Below are positions 22,080 through 30,380 of a DNA stretch of 32,531 bases, one piece after another. The DNA is from Fimousia sp045616445 (GTDB taxonomy: Bacteria; Bacillota; Clostridia; Lachnospirales; Lachnospiraceae). Numbering within the stretch: the stretch's first letter is position 1; every line of letters begins with the position of its first letter. A program made the position numbers and the translations under genes. The stretch spans positions 1-32,531 of the forward strand of contig JAZLGR010000019.1 of the NCBI GenBank assembly GCA_045616445.1. The letters are read 5' to 3'. The notes under the pieces are model-generated. The model did no database searches. It was given only the letters and a program-made list of their open reading frames with translations, and had not been told where the DNA came from.

Positions 22080-24029
22080 ATGGCAAAAACACCTTATTAT
22101 ATTACAACAGCGATTGCTTATACATCTGGTAAGCCACATATCGGTAATACATACGAAATCGTATTAGCAGATGCGATTGCCAGATTCAAGAGATTAGAAG
22201 GCTATGATGTATTTTTCCAGACAGGAACTGACGAACATGGCCAGAAGATTGAATTAAAAGCAGAAGAAGCTGGCGTGACACCAAAAGAATTTGTTGATGA
22301 CGTAGCTGGCGAAATCAAAAGAATTTGGGATTTAATGAACACATCCTATGATAAGTTCATCCGTACAACAGATGATTATCATGAAGCACAGGTTCAGAAG
22401 ATTTTCAAGAAATTATATGATCAGGGAGACATCTACAAAGGTTACTACGAAGGACTTTACTGTACACCATGTGAATCCTTCTTCACAGAATCCCAGTTAG
22501 TAGATGGCAAATGTCCTGACTGCGGTCGTCCAGTACAGCCTGCAAAAGAAGAAGCTTACTTCTTCAAGATGAGCAAATACGCAGACCGCTTAATCAACTA
22601 CATCAATGAACATCCTGAATTCATTCAGCCTGTATCCCGTAAGAACGAAATGATGAATAACTTCTTACTTCCAGGTCTTCAGGATTTATGTGTATCCCGT
22701 ACATCCTTTAAATGGGGTATTCCAGTAGACTTTGATCCAAAGCATGTAACTTATGTATGGTTAGATGCATTAACAAACTACATCACTGGTATCGGTTATG
22801 ACCTTGATAAAGAGCAGCAGGATGAATTCTTCAACAAGAACTGGCCTGCAGACTTACACTTAATCGGTAAGGATATCATTCGTTTCCATACTATTTACTG
22901 GCCAATCTTCTTAATGGCACTTGATCTTCCACTTCCAAAACAGGTATTTGGTCACCCATGGTTAATCCAGAGTGATGGTAAGATGAGTAAATCCAAAGGT
23001 AATGTAATCTATGCAGATGATCTTGCAGAATTATTTGGCGTGGATGCAGTTCGTTACTTCGTAATCCACGAAATGCCATTTGAGAATGATGGCGTTATCT
23101 CCTGGGAACTTTTAGTAGAACGTCTCAACTCTGATCTTGCGAACGTTCTTGGTAACTTAGTAAATCGTACAATCTCCATGTCTAACAAGTACTTTGGCGG
23201 TATTGTAGAAGATAAGGGTGTGGTTGAAGATGTAGATGCTGATCTTAAGGCAGTAGTTACAGGTACAAAAGCAAAATGCGTAGAAAAGATGTCCAAGCTT
23301 CGTGTAGCTGATTCCGTAACAGAAATCTTCGCATTATTCAAGAGATGCAACAAGTACATTGACGAAACAATGCCATGGGCACTTGCAAAAGACCCTGAAA
23401 AGAAAGATCGTCTTGCAACTGTTTTATATAACTTAGTAGAAGGTATCGTAACAGGTGCTACATTATTAGAACCTTACATGCCTGAAACAACAGAAAAGAT
23501 TCTTGCTCAGCTTAACGCTAAGAAGAAGACATTTGAAGAATTAGATACATTTGGCGTATATGAAAACGGCACAAAGGTAACAGAAAAACCTGAAATCTTA
23601 TTCAAGAGACTTGATATGAAAGAAGTGATGGTTGAAGTGGAAGAAATGCAGAGAAAACAGAAATTAGCTGCAGAAGGTCCATTCATCGACATCGAACCAA
23701 AAGAACAGATCAAGTTCCCAGACTTCGAAAAGATGCAGTTCCAGGTTGGTGAAATCATCGCTTGTGAAGAAGTGAAGAAATCCAAGAAGCTTTTATGCTC
23801 CCAGGTTAAGATTGGTTCTTCCGTAAAACAGATCGTATCCGGCATCAAGGGACATTACACACCAGAAGAGATGGTAGGCAAAAAAGTTATGGTATTAGTT
23901 AACTTAAAACCTGCGAAGTTAGCTGGCGTATTATCCGAAGGTATGTTACTCTGTGCAGAAGACGAAAAAGGCAACTTAAGTCTTATGACACCAGAAAAAG
24001 ATATGCCACCAGGAGCAGAAATCTGCTAA
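22080..24029 (+). CDS. metG: Methionyl-tRNA synthetase
   Basis: 649-residue class I synthetase that charges tRNA-Met and initiator tRNA. The HIGH-type motif is KPHIGNTYE (18-26) and KMSKS is at 301-305. A four-cysteine zinc knuckle (CTPCESFF...CPDC) sits in the connective insert. The C-terminal ~105 residues form the OB-fold tRNA-binding/dimerisation domain (FQVGEIIACEEVKKSKKLL). GGAGG precedes the ATG. In Bacillus metS directly follows abrB; here about 15 kb separates them. A strong terminator follows. Confidence 0.97.
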   Translation: MAKTPYYITTAIAYTSGKPHIGNTYEIVLADAIARFKRLEGYDVFFQTGTDEHGQKIELKAEEAGVTPKEFVDDVAGEIKRIWDLMNTSYDKFIRTTDDYHEAQVQKIFKKLYDQGDIYKGYYEGLYCTPCESFFTESQLVDGKCPDCGRPVQPAKEEAYFFKMSKYADRLINYINEHPEFIQPVSRKNEMMNNFLLPGLQDLCVSRTSFKWGIPVDFDPKHVTYVWLDALTNYITGIGYDLDKEQQDEFFNKNWPADLHLIGKDIIRFHTIYWPIFLMALDLPLPKQVFGHPWLIQSDGKMSKSKGNVIYADDLAELFGVDAVRYFVIHEMPFENDGVISWELLVERLNSDLANVLGNLVNRTISMSNKYFGGIVEDKGVVEDVDADLKAVVTGTKAKCVEKMSKLRVADSVTEIFALFKRCNKYIDETMPWALAKDPEKKDRLATVLYNLVEGIVTGATLLEPYMPETTEKILAQLNAKKKTFEELDTFGVYENGTKVTEKPEILFKRLDMKEVMVEVEEMQRKQKLAAEGPFIDIEPKEQIKFPDFEKMQFQVGEIIACEEVKKSKKLLCSQVKIGSSVKQIVSGIKGHYTPEEMVGKKVMVLVNLKPAKLAGVLSEGMLLCAEDEKGNLSLMTPEKDMPPGAEIC

Positions 24030-24049
24030 AAAAATTTGCTAAAAAAATC

Positions 24050-24080
24050 GCTCCGCGAGTAATTCTCGCGGAGCTTTTTT
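24050..24080 (+). terminator. metG terminator
   Basis: GCTCCGCGAG and CTCGCGGAGC form a perfect 10-bp stem with a five-base loop and TTTTTT. The A-rich left flank lets it also act against murG from the right. Confidence 0.93.
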
Positions 24081-24097
24081 AATTGGTAAAGATTATT

Positions 24098-25177
24098 CTA
24101 TTTTGCTAATTTTGTGATCAGTCCCATGATTGTTCCGATTGGATCAGCAAGATCACTCTGATTCATAGCTTCGATATATTGGTCGCGGTTTGTGAATACT
24201 TCGTTCACAGCGTCAAGCAGTGTCTGCTCGGTTACGTCTTCTTCCTGGATCACATAGCTGTATCCCTGTTTTTCGAAGGAACCGGCATTTAAGATCTGGT
24301 CGCCACGGCTTGCAGCAGCGGAAAGCGGAATGAGTACATTAGGCTTTCTCAGTGCTAAGATTTCGCAGATGGCATTGGCACCGGCTCTGGAAATCATCAT
24401 GTCTGTACAGGCAAATAAATCTGTCAGTTCATCAGATACGAACTCAAACTGAACATATCCGTCCTTATCATTCAGATTTTCATCCAAATTACCCTTTCCA
24501 CAAAGATGTGCAATCTGGAAGGTTTCAAGAAGCTGATCTAAAGAGCCTCGTACCGCATTGTTGATTGCTACAGATCCTAAAGAACCACCCATGATTAGAA
24601 GTACTGGTTTTTCTTCGTTAAATCCACAAAATTTCAACCCTTTGGCTTTATCGCCCTTGAATAATTCCTGGCGGATTGGAGATCCTGTTAAGACTGCTTT
24701 GCCCTCAGGAAGATACTTTAAGGTTTCCGGGAAGTTGCAGCATACTTTGGAAGCACTTGGCAGTGCTAATTTGTTGGCAAGGCCAGGTGTCATGTCGGAT
24801 TCGTGGATGATTACTGGAATCTTCTTATGCTTTGCAGCGAGAACAACCGGTACAGTGACGAAACCGCCCTTGGAAAATACCACATCCGGTCTTAACTTTC
24901 TCATGAGAAGTCTTGCTTCAAAATACCCCTTAATGATACGGAATGGATCCGTGAAATTCTTTAAATCAAAATATCTGCGCAGCTTACCGGAAGAAATTCC
25001 ATAGTAAGGAACGCCCAATGTTTCGATCATGCTCTTTTCGATTCCTGTGTAGGAGCCGATGTAGCGAATATCAAAATTTTTATCCTTCAATGCTGGCATC
25101 AGTGCGATATTCGGAGTAACATGTCCAGCAGTACCGCCGCCAGTTAAAATGATTCTTTTCTTACGTTTGCGTGCCAT
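24098..25177 (-). CDS. murG: UDP-GlcNAc:undecaprenyl-PP-MurNAc-pentapeptide GlcNAc transferase
   Basis: 359-residue GT28 glycosyltransferase making lipid II from lipid I at the inner membrane face. The glycine loop GGGTAGHVTPN is at residues 13-23, with IHESDMTPGLANKLAL and the C-terminal donor-binding segment MISRAGANAICEILALRKP. It is a clear MurG, but lies outside a dcw cell-wall gene cluster, next to a TSCPD protein gene 34 bases upstream on the same strand. GGAGA precedes the ATG. The N-terminal ARKRKKR gives a basic membrane-facing start. Confidence 0.94.
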   Translation of the reverse strand: MARKRKKRIILTGGGTAGHVTPNIALMPALKDKNFDIRYIGSYTGIEKSMIETLGVPYYGISSGKLRRYFDLKNFTDPFRIIKGYFEARLLMRKLRPDVVFSKGGFVTVPVVLAAKHKKIPVIIHESDMTPGLANKLALPSASKVCCNFPETLKYLPEGKAVLTGSPIRQELFKGDKAKGLKFCGFNEEKPVLLIMGGSLGSVAINNAVRGSLDQLLETFQIAHLCGKGNLDENLNDKDGYVQFEFVSDELTDLFACTDMMISRAGANAICEILALRKPNVLIPLSAAASRGDQILNAGSFEKQGYSYVIQEEDVTEQTLLDAVNEVFTNRDQYIEAMNQSDLADPIGTIMGLITKLAK

Positions 25178-25211
25178 TATTTATTCTCCAACTATAATCA
25201 ATAGGTAAATG

Positions 25212-25448
25212 TTATTGTACAGCTTTCAGCGCCTGAGCAAGCTGATCAGGACAGGAAGTTCTGCGGAAACCACAACGGATGCCCTCTAATGTGCTGATCA
25301 CTTCAGCAACTGGACGTCCCTTTGCAAGAGCAGCCACACCCTGTGTGTTACCCATACATCCACCTGTAAATTTACATTCTGTTAAAATACCATCTTCCAC
25401 TTCAAATTCAATCTGGGAAGAGCATACACCTTTTGTTCTATAAATCAT
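25212..25448 (-). CDS. TSCPD domain-containing small protein (TIGR03905-like)
   Basis: 78 residues: YRTKGVCSSQIEFEVEDG at the start, FTGGCMGNTQGVAALAKG in the middle and the name-giving RRTSCPDQL near the C-terminus. The four cysteines suggest metal or Fe-S binding. The same domain occurs at the end of some ribonucleotide reductases; the function of the stand-alone form is unknown. AAGGAGG precedes the ATG. Probably first gene of a transcript with murG. Confidence 0.85.
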   Translation of the reverse strand: MIYRTKGVCSSQIEFEVEDGILTECKFTGGCMGNTQGVAALAKGRPVAEVISTLEGIRCGFRRTSCPDQLAQALKAVQ

Positions 25449-25490
25449 TTGAAAATCCTCCTTTTCAATTATAAGTCCATAATCATAGTT

Positions 25491-25499
25491 ATTATAACA
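25491..25499 (-). promoter_or_regulatory. Extended -10 promoter for the TSCPD gene
   Basis: Minus strand TGTTATAAT, an extended -10 about 45 bases before the start. No convincing -35 is seen. Confidence 0.4.
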
Positions 25500-25598
25500 T
25501 AAAATGTTTTCTTTCGATATGGATTATTTTATACCACATTGCAAAAAAATATGGTAGAGTATGAAGGTAAACATTTGAAGAATAAGGAGTAATATACC

Positions 25599-26297
25599 AT
25601 GAATTATATCGGAATCATTGGTGCTATGGATGAAGAAGTAGCACAGTTAATTGCAGCAATGGAACATGCAGAGAAGAAAACGATTGCAGGGATGGATTTT
25701 TATGATGGCATCTTATGGGGTAAAAAAGCAGTTGTTGTTATGAGTGGAATCGGTAAAGTTAATATGGCCGCATGTACACAGGTTTTAGCAAGTGTATATG
25801 GCGTGGATGCCCTGATCAATACAGGGGTTGCCGGTGGACTTTATGGGCCAATCAATATTGGAGATATCGTACTTTCTGAAGATACCATCCAGCATGATAT
25901 GGATGCCACAGGCTTTGGATATGAATTGGGCGTGATTCCACGTATGGAACAGTCTGTGTTTAAGGGAGATCCAGTGCTCATTGAGAAAGCAAAGGCAGCT
26001 TGCGAAAAGGTGAATCCGGAAATCGCAGTTTATGTTGGACGTGTTGTAAGTGGAGACCAGTTTATCAGCTCTGATGAAAAGAAGAAATTCCTCATTGATC
26101 AGTTCGGTGGATACTGCGCAGAGATGGAAGGCGGTTCCATGGCTCAGGTTGCTTATTTAAACAACATTCCATTTGTTGTTGTACGTGCAATTTCCGACAA
26201 GGCAGATCACAGTGCAGAAATGAATTACGCAGAATTTGAGCATGCAGCAATTGTTCATACTGTAAGATTATTAGAAGAACTCTTTGCAAATCTGTAA
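25599..26297 (+). CDS. mtnN: 5'-methylthioadenosine/S-adenosylhomocysteine nucleosidase
   Basis: 232-residue nucleosidase that splits adenine from MTA and SAH, clearing SAM by-products and feeding AI-2 or methionine salvage. Start GIIGAMDEEV with E12, the nucleoside-binding AEMEGGSMAQVA with E177 and the catalytic acid D200 in AISDKAD match the family. AAGGAG precedes the ATG. Appears to be a single-gene transcript with its own bidirectional terminator. Confidence 0.95.
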   Translation: MNYIGIIGAMDEEVAQLIAAMEHAEKKTIAGMDFYDGILWGKKAVVVMSGIGKVNMAACTQVLASVYGVDALINTGVAGGLYGPINIGDIVLSEDTIQHDMDATGFGYELGVIPRMEQSVFKGDPVLIEKAKAACEKVNPEIAVYVGRVVSGDQFISSDEKKKFLIDQFGGYCAEMEGGSMAQVAYLNNIPFVVVRAISDKADHSAEMNYAEFEHAAIVHTVRLLEELFANL

Positions 26298-26330
26298 TGA
26301 GATAAGAATCAGCATATTAAAAAAGAAATT

Positions 26331-26361
26331 AAAAAAGGCGTGGCCAAAAGCCACGCCTTTT
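26331..26361. terminator. Bidirectional terminator between mtnN and pgi
   Basis: AAAAAAGGCGTGGC and GCCACGCCTTTT form a GC-rich stem with a 5-base loop and A/T-runs on both sides, suitable for both convergent genes. Confidence 0.93.
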
Positions 26362-26387
26362 AAATTTGTCATAATCGGAAACTTATA

Positions 26388-27968
26388 TTAGATTTCTAAT
26401 AAATCGCTGTATACAGCTAAAGCTCCATCTGTGTCGCCAGCAAGTACTTTCTTAGCAAGAACTTTACCTAACTGAACACCTTCCTGGTCGAAGGAGTTAA
26501 CGTTCCATGTATAACCCTGGAACATGATCTTGTTTTCGAAGTGAGCAAGGAATGCACCTAAAGATCTTGGTGTAAGCTGGTCACCAATGATGATAGAGGA
26601 TGGACGTCCGCCCTTGAATTCTTTGTTCTTATCTTCGTCATCTTTACCACATGCGAAAGCTACGATCTGAGCTGCAACGTTCGCTTTTAATTTAGCCTGG
26701 GATGTGCTGCCTTCAATTACATCGTCCATACCGATCTGGCTGTCTTTGAATCCAACGAACTGTGCAGGAACGATTGTTGTTCCCTGATGCATAAGCTGGT
26801 AGAAAGAGTGCTGTCCGTTTGTACCTGGTTCACCAAAGATGATAGGACCTGTCTGATAATTTACTGGTTCGCCATCACGGTTTACAGATTTACCATTGGA
26901 TTCCATATCTAACTGCTGTAAGTGAGCTGGGAAACGAATCAGTGCCTGAGAGTATGGAAGAACTGCTGTTGTAGCATGTCCTAATACGTTTCTTTCGTAA
27001 ACACCGATTAAAGCGTCCATCATTGCTGGGTTAGCCATGATGTCTTTATTAAGAGCTGTCTTATCTGCTTCATGAGCACCGTCTAAGATTGCAGCGAATA
27101 CGTCTGGTCCGAATGCTAAGGAAAGAACTGCTCCACCTACAGAAGAACTGGAGGAGAAACGTCCACCGATGAAGTTATCCATGAAGAATGCAGCCATGTA
27201 ATCTTCGCCCTGAGCTAATGGGGAAGTTTCGGATGTACAAGCAAGCATATGTTTCTTAGGATCTAAACCAGCTGCTACTAAAGCGTTTTTAACGAATGTT
27301 TCGTTAGTTAATGTTTCAAGAGTTGTACCGGATTTGGATACTACGATAAATAAAGCGTGAGCTAAATCTGTAGATTTGATAACTGCAGCTGCATCATCAG
27401 GGTCTACGTTGGAGATGAATTTAGCTTCCATCTTGAATGTGCCATTAGTCTTAGCCCAGTTTTCAAGAGCAAGATATAAAGCACGAGGACCTAAGTCAGA
27501 TCCACCGATACCGATCTGAACTACTGTATTGAATGGCTGTCCGTCTTCTGCAACGATTTCGCCAGCGTGTACTTTGTTAGCGAAGTCAGCGATGGATTTC
27601 TGAACGTCAGAGTAGAAAGTACGTTTGTTAACGTCACCTTCGAATACGTCTTTACCAAGCTGTCCACGACATAACTGATGAAGAACCATACGACCTTCAC
27701 CTGTATTGATGATTTCACCATCTAATAATTTCTGATATTTGTCAACTAACTGAGCTTCTTCAGCTAATTCAGCTAAGCAAGCGATGATTTCATCATTAAC
27801 CTGTTTAGCACCAAAGTTGTAAGCCATGCCTTCTGCCATAGGTACACTGTATTTTTTAACACGTTCTGCACCACTTTCACCTGTCATAGCTTCTCTGATG
27901 TCGACTTTGTCAAGTTCTGTAAGTTTTTTGTAGGATACTAATGTATCCAGATTGTTCCATGCAACCAT
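26388..27968 (-). CDS. pgi: Glucose-6-phosphate isomerase
   Basis: 526-residue glycolytic isomerase interconverting glucose-6-P and fructose-6-P. Signatures: IGIGGSDLGPRALYLALE, the sugar-phosphate-binding SKSGTTLETLTNE, GGRFSSSSSVGG and GEPGTNGQHSFYQLMHQGT with the catalytic base region. AAGGAGG precedes the ATG and codon use is typical of a highly expressed gene. Transcribed alone from a good promoter. Confidence 0.96.
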   Translation of the reverse strand: MVAWNNLDTLVSYKKLTELDKVDIREAMTGESGAERVKKYSVPMAEGMAYNFGAKQVNDEIIACLAELAEEAQLVDKYQKLLDGEIINTGEGRMVLHQLCRGQLGKDVFEGDVNKRTFYSDVQKSIADFANKVHAGEIVAEDGQPFNTVVQIGIGGSDLGPRALYLALENWAKTNGTFKMEAKFISNVDPDDAAAVIKSTDLAHALFIVVSKSGTTLETLTNETFVKNALVAAGLDPKKHMLACTSETSPLAQGEDYMAAFFMDNFIGGRFSSSSSVGGAVLSLAFGPDVFAAILDGAHEADKTALNKDIMANPAMMDALIGVYERNVLGHATTAVLPYSQALIRFPAHLQQLDMESNGKSVNRDGEPVNYQTGPIIFGEPGTNGQHSFYQLMHQGTTIVPAQFVGFKDSQIGMDDVIEGSTSQAKLKANVAAQIVAFACGKDDEDKNKEFKGGRPSSIIIGDQLTPRSLGAFLAHFENKIMFQGYTWNVNSFDQEGVQLGKVLAKKVLAGDTDGALAVYSDLLEI

Positions 27969-28019
27969 TGGAAAATGCCCTCCTTATTTCATTTGTAATA
28001 ATTAACACTATTTAAGCAT

Positions 28020-28048
28020 ATTATACTAAAATTTGACTGTTATTTCAA
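28020..28048 (-). promoter_or_regulatory. pgi promoter
   Basis: Minus strand TTGAAA, 17-bp spacer, TATAAT; leader about 60 bases. Confidence 0.75.
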
Positions 28049-28099
28049 TGAAAGATGGGGGATTGAACGGATTTTCTGTGCATGTTTATGATAAAGAAC

Positions 28100-28128
28100 T
28101 TCATTTATGAATCAAACTATGATAAAAT
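28100..28128 (+). promoter_or_regulatory. dut promoter
   Basis: TTCATT, 17-bp spacer, TAAAAT with an extended TGA before the -10. Weak -35 but well-spaced. Confidence 0.5.
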
Positions 28129-28162
28129 AAATTAGTGGAAAATTGTTTAAAGGAAAGAAAAT

Positions 28163-28600
28163 ATGAGTAAAATTATCAAGATTAAGTACCATAGTGATGA
28201 GATTGAAAAACTGACATATATCGATGGAAAGTCTGACTGGATCGATCTTCGTGCAGCAGAAGATGTGGTGATGAAGCAGGGAGAATTTAAGCTGATCAGT
28301 CTTGGTGTTTCCATGAAGCTTCCGGAAGGGTATGAAGCACATGTACTTCCAAGAAGCTCTACCTATAAAAACTGGGGTATCTTACAGGCGAATTCCTGTG
28401 GAATCATTGATAACAGCTATTCCGGAACCAATGATATCTGGAGATTTCCAGCCCTTGCTATGAGAAATACAGAGATTCACACAGGTGACCGTATCTGTCA
28501 GTTCAGAATTATGAAGAATCAGCCACAGATTCAGTTTGAAGAAGTGGATTTATTAGAAGATACAGATCGTGGAGGATTCGGCTCCACAGGGAAAAACTAG
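28163..28600 (+). CDS. dut: dUTP diphosphatase (trimeric type)
   Basis: 145 residues with the five trimeric dUTPase motifs in order: IDLRA, PRSSTYKNWGI, CGIIDNSYSGTND, GDRICQFRI and the C-terminal P-loop-like RGGFGSTGK. It hydrolyses dUTP to dUMP, preventing uracil incorporation and supplying thymidylate synthesis. AAAGGAAAG precedes the ATG. No phage genes surround it, so it looks chromosomal. The PqqD-like gene follows after 37 bases. Confidence 0.95.
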   Translation: MSKIIKIKYHSDEIEKLTYIDGKSDWIDLRAAEDVVMKQGEFKLISLGVSMKLPEGYEAHVLPRSSTYKNWGILQANSCGIIDNSYSGTNDIWRFPALAMRNTEIHTGDRICQFRIMKNQPQIQFEEVDLLEDTDRGGFGSTGKN

Positions 28601-28637
28601 ACACATCGAATAGGTGTCGGAGAACGAGAGGTGCATA

Positions 28638-28904
28638 ATGAAAGGGACAGAAGATTTTATCGTGAAAGAGGTTGATGGTGAGCATGTGCTGGCATCAACA
28701 TCTGAAGAAACTGCTGGCGAAAAGATTGCATTAACTGAAACCGGACTTCTATTATGGAGTGAATTGAAAGAAGAGACAACAAGAGAACAGTTGATGGGAG
28801 CCATTCTCGCCGAATATGATGTCAATGAAGAAACAGCAGCCGTTGTTGTTGATACATTCATTGAAAAACTCGAGAAAATTCATGCATTAAAAAATCGCAG
28901 CTAA
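28638..28904 (+). CDS. PqqD-family small protein
   Basis: 88 residues with the PqqD-like pattern ALTETGLLLWSELKEETTREQL...YDV...VVVDTFIEKLEKI, a winged-helix fold that in RiPP pathways presents a precursor peptide to a radical SAM enzyme. No radical SAM or precursor gene is seen in this window, so its role here is unknown. A GTG at 28614 would add eight residues; the ATG at 28638 has AGAGG before it. The last codons and the stop lie inside the terminator hairpin. Confidence 0.8.
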   Translation: MKGTEDFIVKEVDGEHVLASTSEETAGEKIALTETGLLLWSELKEETTREQLMGAILAEYDVNEETAAVVVDTFIEKLEKIHALKNRS

Positions 28905-28921
28905 TCTGGCTGCGATTTTTT
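28890..28921. terminator. Bidirectional terminator overlapping the PqqD-like stop codon
   Basis: AAAAATCGCAGC and GCTGCGATTTTT form a perfect stem with a 7-base loop that holds the TAA stop, then T-run. It serves both convergent genes. Confidence 0.92.
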
Positions 28922-28925
28922 CTTT

Positions 28926-29201
28926 CTAAAATTCTTCCTCCAATACCTGAAGCTCCAGGTAATCAAAGTCTATTTCTTCTATAAAATTGTCAGCATAAAA
29001 ACGGCATCTGCTGTTGCGGATGAATTCCTGTTTGGTGGAATCGAGCCAGATTGGTTTGCTCAGATCGAATTCATAGCAGATATCTTCCAAAGACTGATAC
29101 ACCTTTGCAGTGCGGCTTAAATCAGGATGATAAGGAATTTCAATGACCGTATCCTTCATGAGACGATTGCTCTTTATAATTTTTCCCCACATACGAAACA
29201 T
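28926..29201 (-). CDS. Conserved hypothetical protein of Lachnospiraceae type
   Basis: 91 residues, starting MFRMWGKIIKSNRLMKDTVIEI, with a middle ICYEFDLSKPIWLDSTKQEF and an acidic, tyrosine-rich end (IDFDYLELQVLEEEF). No signal peptide, membrane segment or known motif. I recognise similar small proteins from related gut clostridia but no function. The frame extends six codons further; the chosen ATG has AAGGAGA at proper distance. It has its own promoter. Confidence 0.75.
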   Translation of the reverse strand: MFRMWGKIIKSNRLMKDTVIEIPYHPDLSRTAKVYQSLEDICYEFDLSKPIWLDSTKQEFIRNSRCRFYADNFIEEIDFDYLELQVLEEEF

Positions 29202-29233
29202 GATAGTTCTCCTTCCCAAAATAATGTGTTATT

Positions 29234-29262
29234 ATTATATAATGAGAACGTATTAAAGTAAA
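29234..29262 (-). promoter_or_regulatory. Promoter of the 91-residue hypothetical gene
   Basis: Minus strand TTTACT, 17-bp spacer, TATAAT. The same AT-rich stretch holds a TATAAT on the plus strand (29238-29243) that may serve the divergent membrane-protein operon, but no -35 fits it well. Confidence 0.6.
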
Positions 29263-29293
29263 CTTTCCATATATATTTTGGAGGATAATAGAT

Positions 29294-30355
29294 ATGATTA
29301 AGAAATGGTACGATAAGATATTCGTCGACGGCATGACCGGCATGATGAATGGTATATTTGTAACCCTTATTCTGGGGATGATTCTGTCTCAGATTGCGGG
29401 AATGACCGATGGGTCCTATGCCAAAATGGTAGAGCAGATCGCATCCATTTTAAAGATACTGATGGGTGCAGGAATTGGTGTCGGAGTTGCTGTGAAATAC
29501 GGCGAAGCACCGATTGTAACCATTTCTGCAGCGGCATCTGGTATGATCGGAGCTTATGCACAGCCTATTTTATCTGGCAGCCTGTCCTCCTCTGGCGAAG
29601 TTGTATTTGGAGGAGCGGGAGAGCCTCTGGGTGCATTTATCGCAGCCTTTGTGGCAATCCAGATTGGACACATGCTTGCGGGCAAGACACCATTTGCAGC
29701 ATTTTTAACACCGGTTGCAGCAATACTTGCTGGTGGGGCAGCAGGACTTTGGATCGGCGGACCGATTGCAGCATTGATGGGCAGAATCGGTGCCATCATC
29801 AACTGGTCAACAGGCAGATCCCCATTACTGATGGGTATTTGTGTCGCAGCGATCATGGGAGCAGTATTCACTATGCCGCTTAGCGCATCCGCACTGGCGC
29901 TTTCCCTGAATTTAAGCGGGCTTGCCGGTGGAGCAGCGTTGATTGGATGCTGTACACACATGATTGGATTTGCAGTCATGGGATTTAAAGACAATAACAT
30001 TGGAGGATTTCTGGCTATGTCCGTTGGTACATCCAAGGTTCAGATGCCTAATATTATGAAGAAACTGCTGATCGCAATTCCTCCGGTTGTGGCCAGCGCG
30101 ATTATAGGTCCAATTGGCACCTGTATATTCCATATTACCTGTGGTGCAGAAGCAGCAGGCATTGGTAATACAGCATTTCTTGGTCCGGTTATGGCATATC
30201 GTACGATGTTAGCAGACGGAAGAGACGATTTATTCTCTCTGATTGAGATTTTCTTTGTGTGCTTCCTTCTTCCTGCACTCATCACCAGATTTATTGCCGG
30301 ATTCCTGAAGAAAGATGGAGTCATCAAGGGTGGCGACCTGAAAGTGAACATGTAA
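29294..30355 (+). CDS. PTS IIC-like membrane protein (PTS_EIIC_2 type)
   Basis: 353 residues, largely hydrophobic, with about eight to ten membrane segments rich in Gly and Ala (e.g. ISAAASGMIGAYAQPIL, AAILAGGAAGLWIGGPIAALMG). The overall pattern, including GMMNGIFVTLILGMIL at the start and CTHMIGFAVMGFKDNNIGG, matches the PTS_EIIC_2 family. No IIA or IIB domain or gene is nearby, so it may not be a classical phosphotransferase transporter. GGAGG precedes the ATG. The next gene follows after 25 bases, so the three genes to 32087 form one transcript. Confidence 0.75.
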   Translation: MIKKWYDKIFVDGMTGMMNGIFVTLILGMILSQIAGMTDGSYAKMVEQIASILKILMGAGIGVGVAVKYGEAPIVTISAAASGMIGAYAQPILSGSLSSSGEVVFGGAGEPLGAFIAAFVAIQIGHMLAGKTPFAAFLTPVAAILAGGAAGLWIGGPIAALMGRIGAIINWSTGRSPLLMGICVAAIMGAVFTMPLSASALALSLNLSGLAGGAALIGCCTHMIGFAVMGFKDNNIGGFLAMSVGTSKVQMPNIMKKLLIAIPPVVASAIIGPIGTCIFHITCGAEAAGIGNTAFLGPVMAYRTMLADGRDDLFSLIEIFFVCFLLPALITRFIAGFLKKDGVIKGGDLKVNM

Positions 30356-30380
30356 TCGATTACTAGAGGTAGAGTATTTT

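Noticed and set aside
25555..25566. Promoter-like TGGTAGAGT before mtnN
   Set aside because: No -35 at a usable distance; mtnN is clearly transcribed from somewhere nearby, but I cannot place the promoter.
28163..28600. dUTPase as a prophage marker
   Set aside because: Neighbours are ordinary chromosomal genes with matching base composition; no integrase, attachment site or phage structural gene is present.
29554..30036. 160-codon antisense frame inside the IIC-like gene
   Set aside because: It is a mirror of a Gly/Ala-rich membrane protein, with low-complexity Ala/Pro/Ile content and no ribosome-binding site.
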